DNA of 8,316 nucleotides, taken from positions 1 through 8,316 of the forward strand of contig JAQCKL010000173.1 in the NCBI GenBank assembly GCA_027592485.1, written 5' to 3'. This document shows, one piece after another, positions 6,003 through 8,316 of this stretch. Source of the DNA: Cyanobacteriota bacterium. Its GTDB lineage: Bacteria > Cyanobacteriota > Cyanobacteriia > Phormidesmidales > Phormidesmidaceae. The first letter of the stretch is position 1. Each line of letters begins with the position of its first letter. Below the pieces are notes generated by a model that saw only the letters and a list, made by a program, of their open reading frames with translations, had not been told where the DNA came from and ran no database searches. Position numbers and translations under genes: made by a program.

Positions 6003-6902
6003 ATGGCATACCAACCCCTCCAGCTTTCCCAAGATCAGCTTCAACAGTTCCAAGCCGATGGCTTCCTGATTGTCGAAAATTTCCTGTCGTCTGATTTTGT
6101 CCAGCAGTTGATCGCCCGCATGGAGCCGATGTTCCATGGCGAATTTGAGACGGGCATCTATCCCGATGAATGGCATTGGCGGCCCAACATGAGCTTGCCG
6201 GACATCACCCGAGAAATTTGCAATGGCTGGAAGAGCGATCGCACCATCGCCAGCCTGGTGCTCTCCTCAGAAATTGGCCGTCTCTCGGCCACCCTGGCGG
6301 GGTGGGACGGAGCCCGCATTGGTCAAGACAGCCTCTGGATGAAGCCCCCCCAGGCTAAGGCGATCGCCATGCACCAAGACGGAGCCTACGTGGATTTTCT
6401 CTCGGTGCCGGAGATGATGACCTGCTGGGTGGCCCTCAACGATGCCTCCACCGCCGACGGTACCCTCGTCTACGCCAAAGGCTCCCATAAATGGCCCCTG
6501 GTGAATGTCGAAGGAGAATTCCATGCCCCCCAGAAGGACTACCGCTGGGCAATGCTGGCCGCCGCCGAAAACGCTGGCGTCCCCGAGCCCGAGCTGGTGG
6601 TGGTAGAAGTGCCCGCCGGGGGCTGCGCCTTTCACCATGGCCGCACCTGGCATGGCCTCGGTCCCACCACCCGCACCGAGGGCACCTTCAATAGCATTGG
6701 CCTGCACACCATCCCAGCCCAGACCCACTTCCACGCCGTTAACCCACCGGGCTATATCTATGGCCGCTACAAGCGGGTGAACGATTGCCACATGGATGAA
6801 AGCTTTTTCCCCATCCTCTGGCAGCGGGACGGTTACCGCAGCCCTCACCTGGCGGACTATTGTGCCGATCCCCTCGCCCAACCCATGCCGGTGTCTGCTT
6901 AG
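6003..6902 (+). CDS. Phytanoyl-CoA dioxygenase family protein (Fe(II)/2-oxoglutarate type)
   Basis: The 299-residue product has the PhyH double-stranded beta-helix. The iron-binding facial triad can be assigned as His124 and Asp126 (AMHQDGAYVD) and His217 (RTWHGLGPTTR). Between them lie CWVALNDASTADGTLVYAKGSH in two adjoining blocks (141-162), typical of PhyH enzymes, which hydroxylate or otherwise oxidise small organic substrates using O2 and 2-oxoglutarate. The N-terminus (QLQQFQADGFLIVENFLS) is the usual family opening. The arginine usually about 11 residues after the distal histidine, which grips 2-oxoglutarate, appears as Thr228, while Arg224 lies nearby. The ATG at 6003 is chosen over an in-frame GTG at 5985; neither has a clear Shine-Dalgarno sequence. 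The gene is followed after 40 bp by the dehydrogenase-like gene on the same strand, probably as one transcript. The substrate is unknown; many bacterial PhyH proteins act in secondary metabolism rather than on phytanoyl-CoA. Confidence 0.9.
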   Translation: MAYQPLQLSQDQLQQFQADGFLIVENFLSSDFVQQLIARMEPMFHGEFETGIYPDEWHWRPNMSLPDITREICNGWKSDRTIASLVLSSEIGRLSATLAGWDGARIGQDSLWMKPPQAKAIAMHQDGAYVDFLSVPEMMTCWVALNDASTADGTLVYAKGSHKWPLVNVEGEFHAPQKDYRWAMLAAAENAGVPEPELVVVEVPAGGCAFHHGRTWHGLGPTTRTEGTFNSIGLHTIPAQTHFHAVNPPGYIYGRYKRVNDCHMDESFFPILWQRDGYRSPHLADYCADPLAQPMPVSA

Positions 6903-6910
6903 GCGATCGC
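6903..6910. repeat. HIP1 octamer GCGATCGC in intergenic spacer
   Basis: This is one of seven GCGATCGC sites in the window (the others start at 3245, 4279, 5726, 6235, 6360 and 7090). It is the only one outside coding sequence, lying between the dioxygenase and dehydrogenase-like genes. HIP1 density is a known mark of many cyanobacterial genomes and supports the host assignment. None occurs left of 3245. Confidence 0.85.
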
Positions 6911-6942
6911 CCTTCCTCCCAAACCACGATCAGAACCATTCC

Positions 6943-8316
6943 ATGAGTACAGATTCCCTGAACGGCACAGCAACCCTTCCCTTTGAAGGCTTGAGCGCTG
7001 ATTACGATCCCCAATGGCTCCTATCGCCACAGCAGCAGCAGCTCCAGGCCAAGCTGATTGAACTGTGTGCCAGGGTGTTGCGGCCCAACGCGATCGCCTC
7101 TGACCGCAATTTAATCTACCCCCGCGCCAACTTCGAAGCCTTGGCCTCCCTGGGGTTGCTGGGGCTGATCGTGCCGTCGGAATGGGGTGGCCTCGGGGAA
7201 AACCACGTCTGTGCGGCCATGGTGGTCGAAACCATTGCCCGCCATGGCTGCCCCAGCACGGCCATGTGCTACACCATGCATTTGGGGGCCGTGGCTGCGG
7301 CCCTCTTCCGTGCCCATGACAACCCTGAGCTTCAGACCCTGCTCAAGCGCTTGGATGCCGATGTGGCGATCGGCACCCTCTCCTACTCCGACCCCGAAAC
7401 CGGCTCCCACTTTTGGTACCCCGTTTCCTCCCAGGCGAAGCAGACCGACGAGGGTTGGCAGGTGTTTAAGCGGGCCTCTTGGACGACTTCGGCGGGTTTT
7501 GCCGATTGGTATATCGTCCAGACCACCAGCCCCCATTTCGATGGCGACTATTCGGATCTCTCCTGTTTTTTGATCTACGGCGACGAGGTCAAGGCCGAGC
7601 CCCACAAGTGGGATGCCCTGGGGCTGCGGGGCAACCAGTCCGGCACCCTCCAGGTGGATGGGGTCACCATTCCCACCTGCCGCATGGTCGGTCCCGAGGG
7701 GGACGGCACCGCCTCTAATGATGAGATTGTCGATCCGTTTTTCCTGCTCTGCTCGTCCTCCTGTTGGAATGGCATTGCCCTAGGGGCGATCGACATTGCC
7801 AAAAAGCACGTCACCCGCAAGAAGCATGTGGATGTGGGCATGCGCGTGGCCGATTACCCCACCATCCAGGACTACTTTGGCGAGGCGATTATCGATACCA
7901 ATGCCTGCCGGATGTACAGCTTTTCCATGGGGCAACTGATGGACCAGGTGACGGATAACTGCGACTGGTCGCTCCATGCCGATATTGCGGCCCTGCCCCG
8001 CTCTGCCCACCTCCATTGGTACTGGCAAATCAAGTTTTCGGCAGCCAAGAATGTCGCCCAGGTCTGCGACAAAATGCTCCATGCCTGCGGGGGTTCCGGC
8101 TTTAAAAAAGACATGGAGATTGAGCGTTACCTCCGCGATGGCAAAGCGGGCTGGGTGATGGGACCGACGAACGAAATTTTGCGGCAGTTTGTCGGCAAGT
8201 CCGCCCTGCTGGGCTTTGAGGTCCTTGACTACTGGAATCAGTCGGTGAATGAGCGCGTCTTGCATAACGAACTGAAAAAGCTTGCCCCCGCCGATAAACG
8301 CCAACTGGCTGAAAGT
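6943..8316 (+). CDS. Acyl-CoA dehydrogenase family flavoprotein (3' end outside window)
   Basis: The frame opens with ATG at 6943 and is still open at the right edge after 458 codons. The order is that of acyl-CoA dehydrogenases: N-terminal helical domain (about 25-140, with LGLLGLIVPSEWGGLG), middle beta domain (about 143-245, with GTLSYSDPETGS in place of the usual TEP.AGSD, and ALGLRGNQSGTLQVDGVTIP) and C-terminal helical domain (about 262-425, with HACGGSGFKKDMEIERYLRD in two adjoining blocks, 380-399, and GPTNEILR, 407-414). FAD should be bound. At the position of the MCAD catalytic base Glu376 the residue is Gly407, and the alternative helix-G site used by isovaleryl-CoA dehydrogenase (around 262-275) has no evident Glu. 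It may thus be a flavin monooxygenase-like or otherwise diverged member. The start lies 40 bp after the dioxygenase stop, without an obvious ribosome site. Confidence 0.88.
   Translation, partial: MSTDSLNGTATLPFEGLSADYDPQWLLSPQQQQLQAKLIELCARVLRPNAIASDRNLIYPRANFEALASLGLLGLIVPSEWGGLGENHVCAAMVVETIARHGCPSTAMCYTMHLGAVAAALFRAHDNPELQTLLKRLDADVAIGTLSYSDPETGSHFWYPVSSQAKQTDEGWQVFKRASWTTSAGFADWYIVQTTSPHFDGDYSDLSCFLIYGDEVKAEPHKWDALGLRGNQSGTLQVDGVTIPTCRMVGPEGDGTASNDEIVDPFFLLCSSSCWNGIALGAIDIAKKHVTRKKHVDVGMRVADYPTIQDYFGEAIIDTNACRMYSFSMGQLMDQVTDNCDWSLHADIAALPRSAHLHWYWQIKFSAAKNVAQVCDKMLHACGGSGFKKDMEIERYLRDGKAGWVMGPTNEILRQFVGKSALLGFEVLDYWNQSVNERVLHNELKKLAPADKRQLAES

Noticed and set aside
7111..7605. 164-codon minus-strand frame opposite the ACAD-like gene
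   Set aside because: A glycine-rich antisense frame produced by high GC3 of the plus-strand gene; no domain is recognised.
1..8316. CRISPR array, tRNA, rRNA or riboswitch
   Set aside because: No regularly spaced direct repeats and no clover-leaf or conserved RNA motif were seen on reading both strands.

Overview
The window looks like cyanobacterial DNA. The octamer GCGATCGC (HIP1, a cyanobacterial genome signature) occurs seven times between positions 3245 and 7097. The intergenic repeats with GGTGCGTT/AACGCACC ends and the GGTGGGCATTGCCCACC palindrome are of kinds I associate with filamentous cyanobacteria. Genus cannot be fixed from this sequence. The right part is clearly GC-rich. The left part (about 1-2560) is AT-richer and has no HIP1 site.

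Left region (1-2569): an incomplete DUF4145-type gene with an N-terminal zinc ribbon runs off the left edge on the minus strand. Next comes about 800 bp without an intact gene. It holds two full copies and one decayed copy of a roughly 110-120 bp MITE-like element, plus a 47-codon remnant of the 3' end of a MOSC-domain gene whose intact homologue lies 2 kb away. The remnant ends at the terminal repeat of one element. An EAL-domain c-di-GMP phosphodiesterase gene follows (minus strand), with all catalytic residues present. The intact MOSC gene (2570-3355, minus) is next.

Right region (3507-8316): a divergent metabolic cluster. Leftward are a family-3 solute-binding protein without a signal peptide and then a glutamine-synthetase-like ligase. 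Rightward are a phytanoyl-CoA-dioxygenase-family protein and then an acyl-CoA-dehydrogenase-family protein that runs off the right edge. Three copies of a 16-bp palindrome (consensus ACTTGTCATGACAAGT) sit in the control regions: two in the divergent intergenic space and one just upstream of the ligase gene. This suggests one unseen regulator controls both arms.

The ligase has lost both residues that bind ammonium in bacterial glutamine synthetase (Asp50 and Glu327 equivalents read Tyr and Trp). It therefore probably joins glutamate, or a similar acid, to an amine other than ammonia. The dioxygenase and the dehydrogenase-like flavoprotein also depart from canonical catalytic positions. Taken together, the four genes look like a co-regulated pathway for making or breaking down a nitrogen-containing small molecule, with the binding protein perhaps sensing or carrying it. 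The substrate is not identifiable from this sequence.
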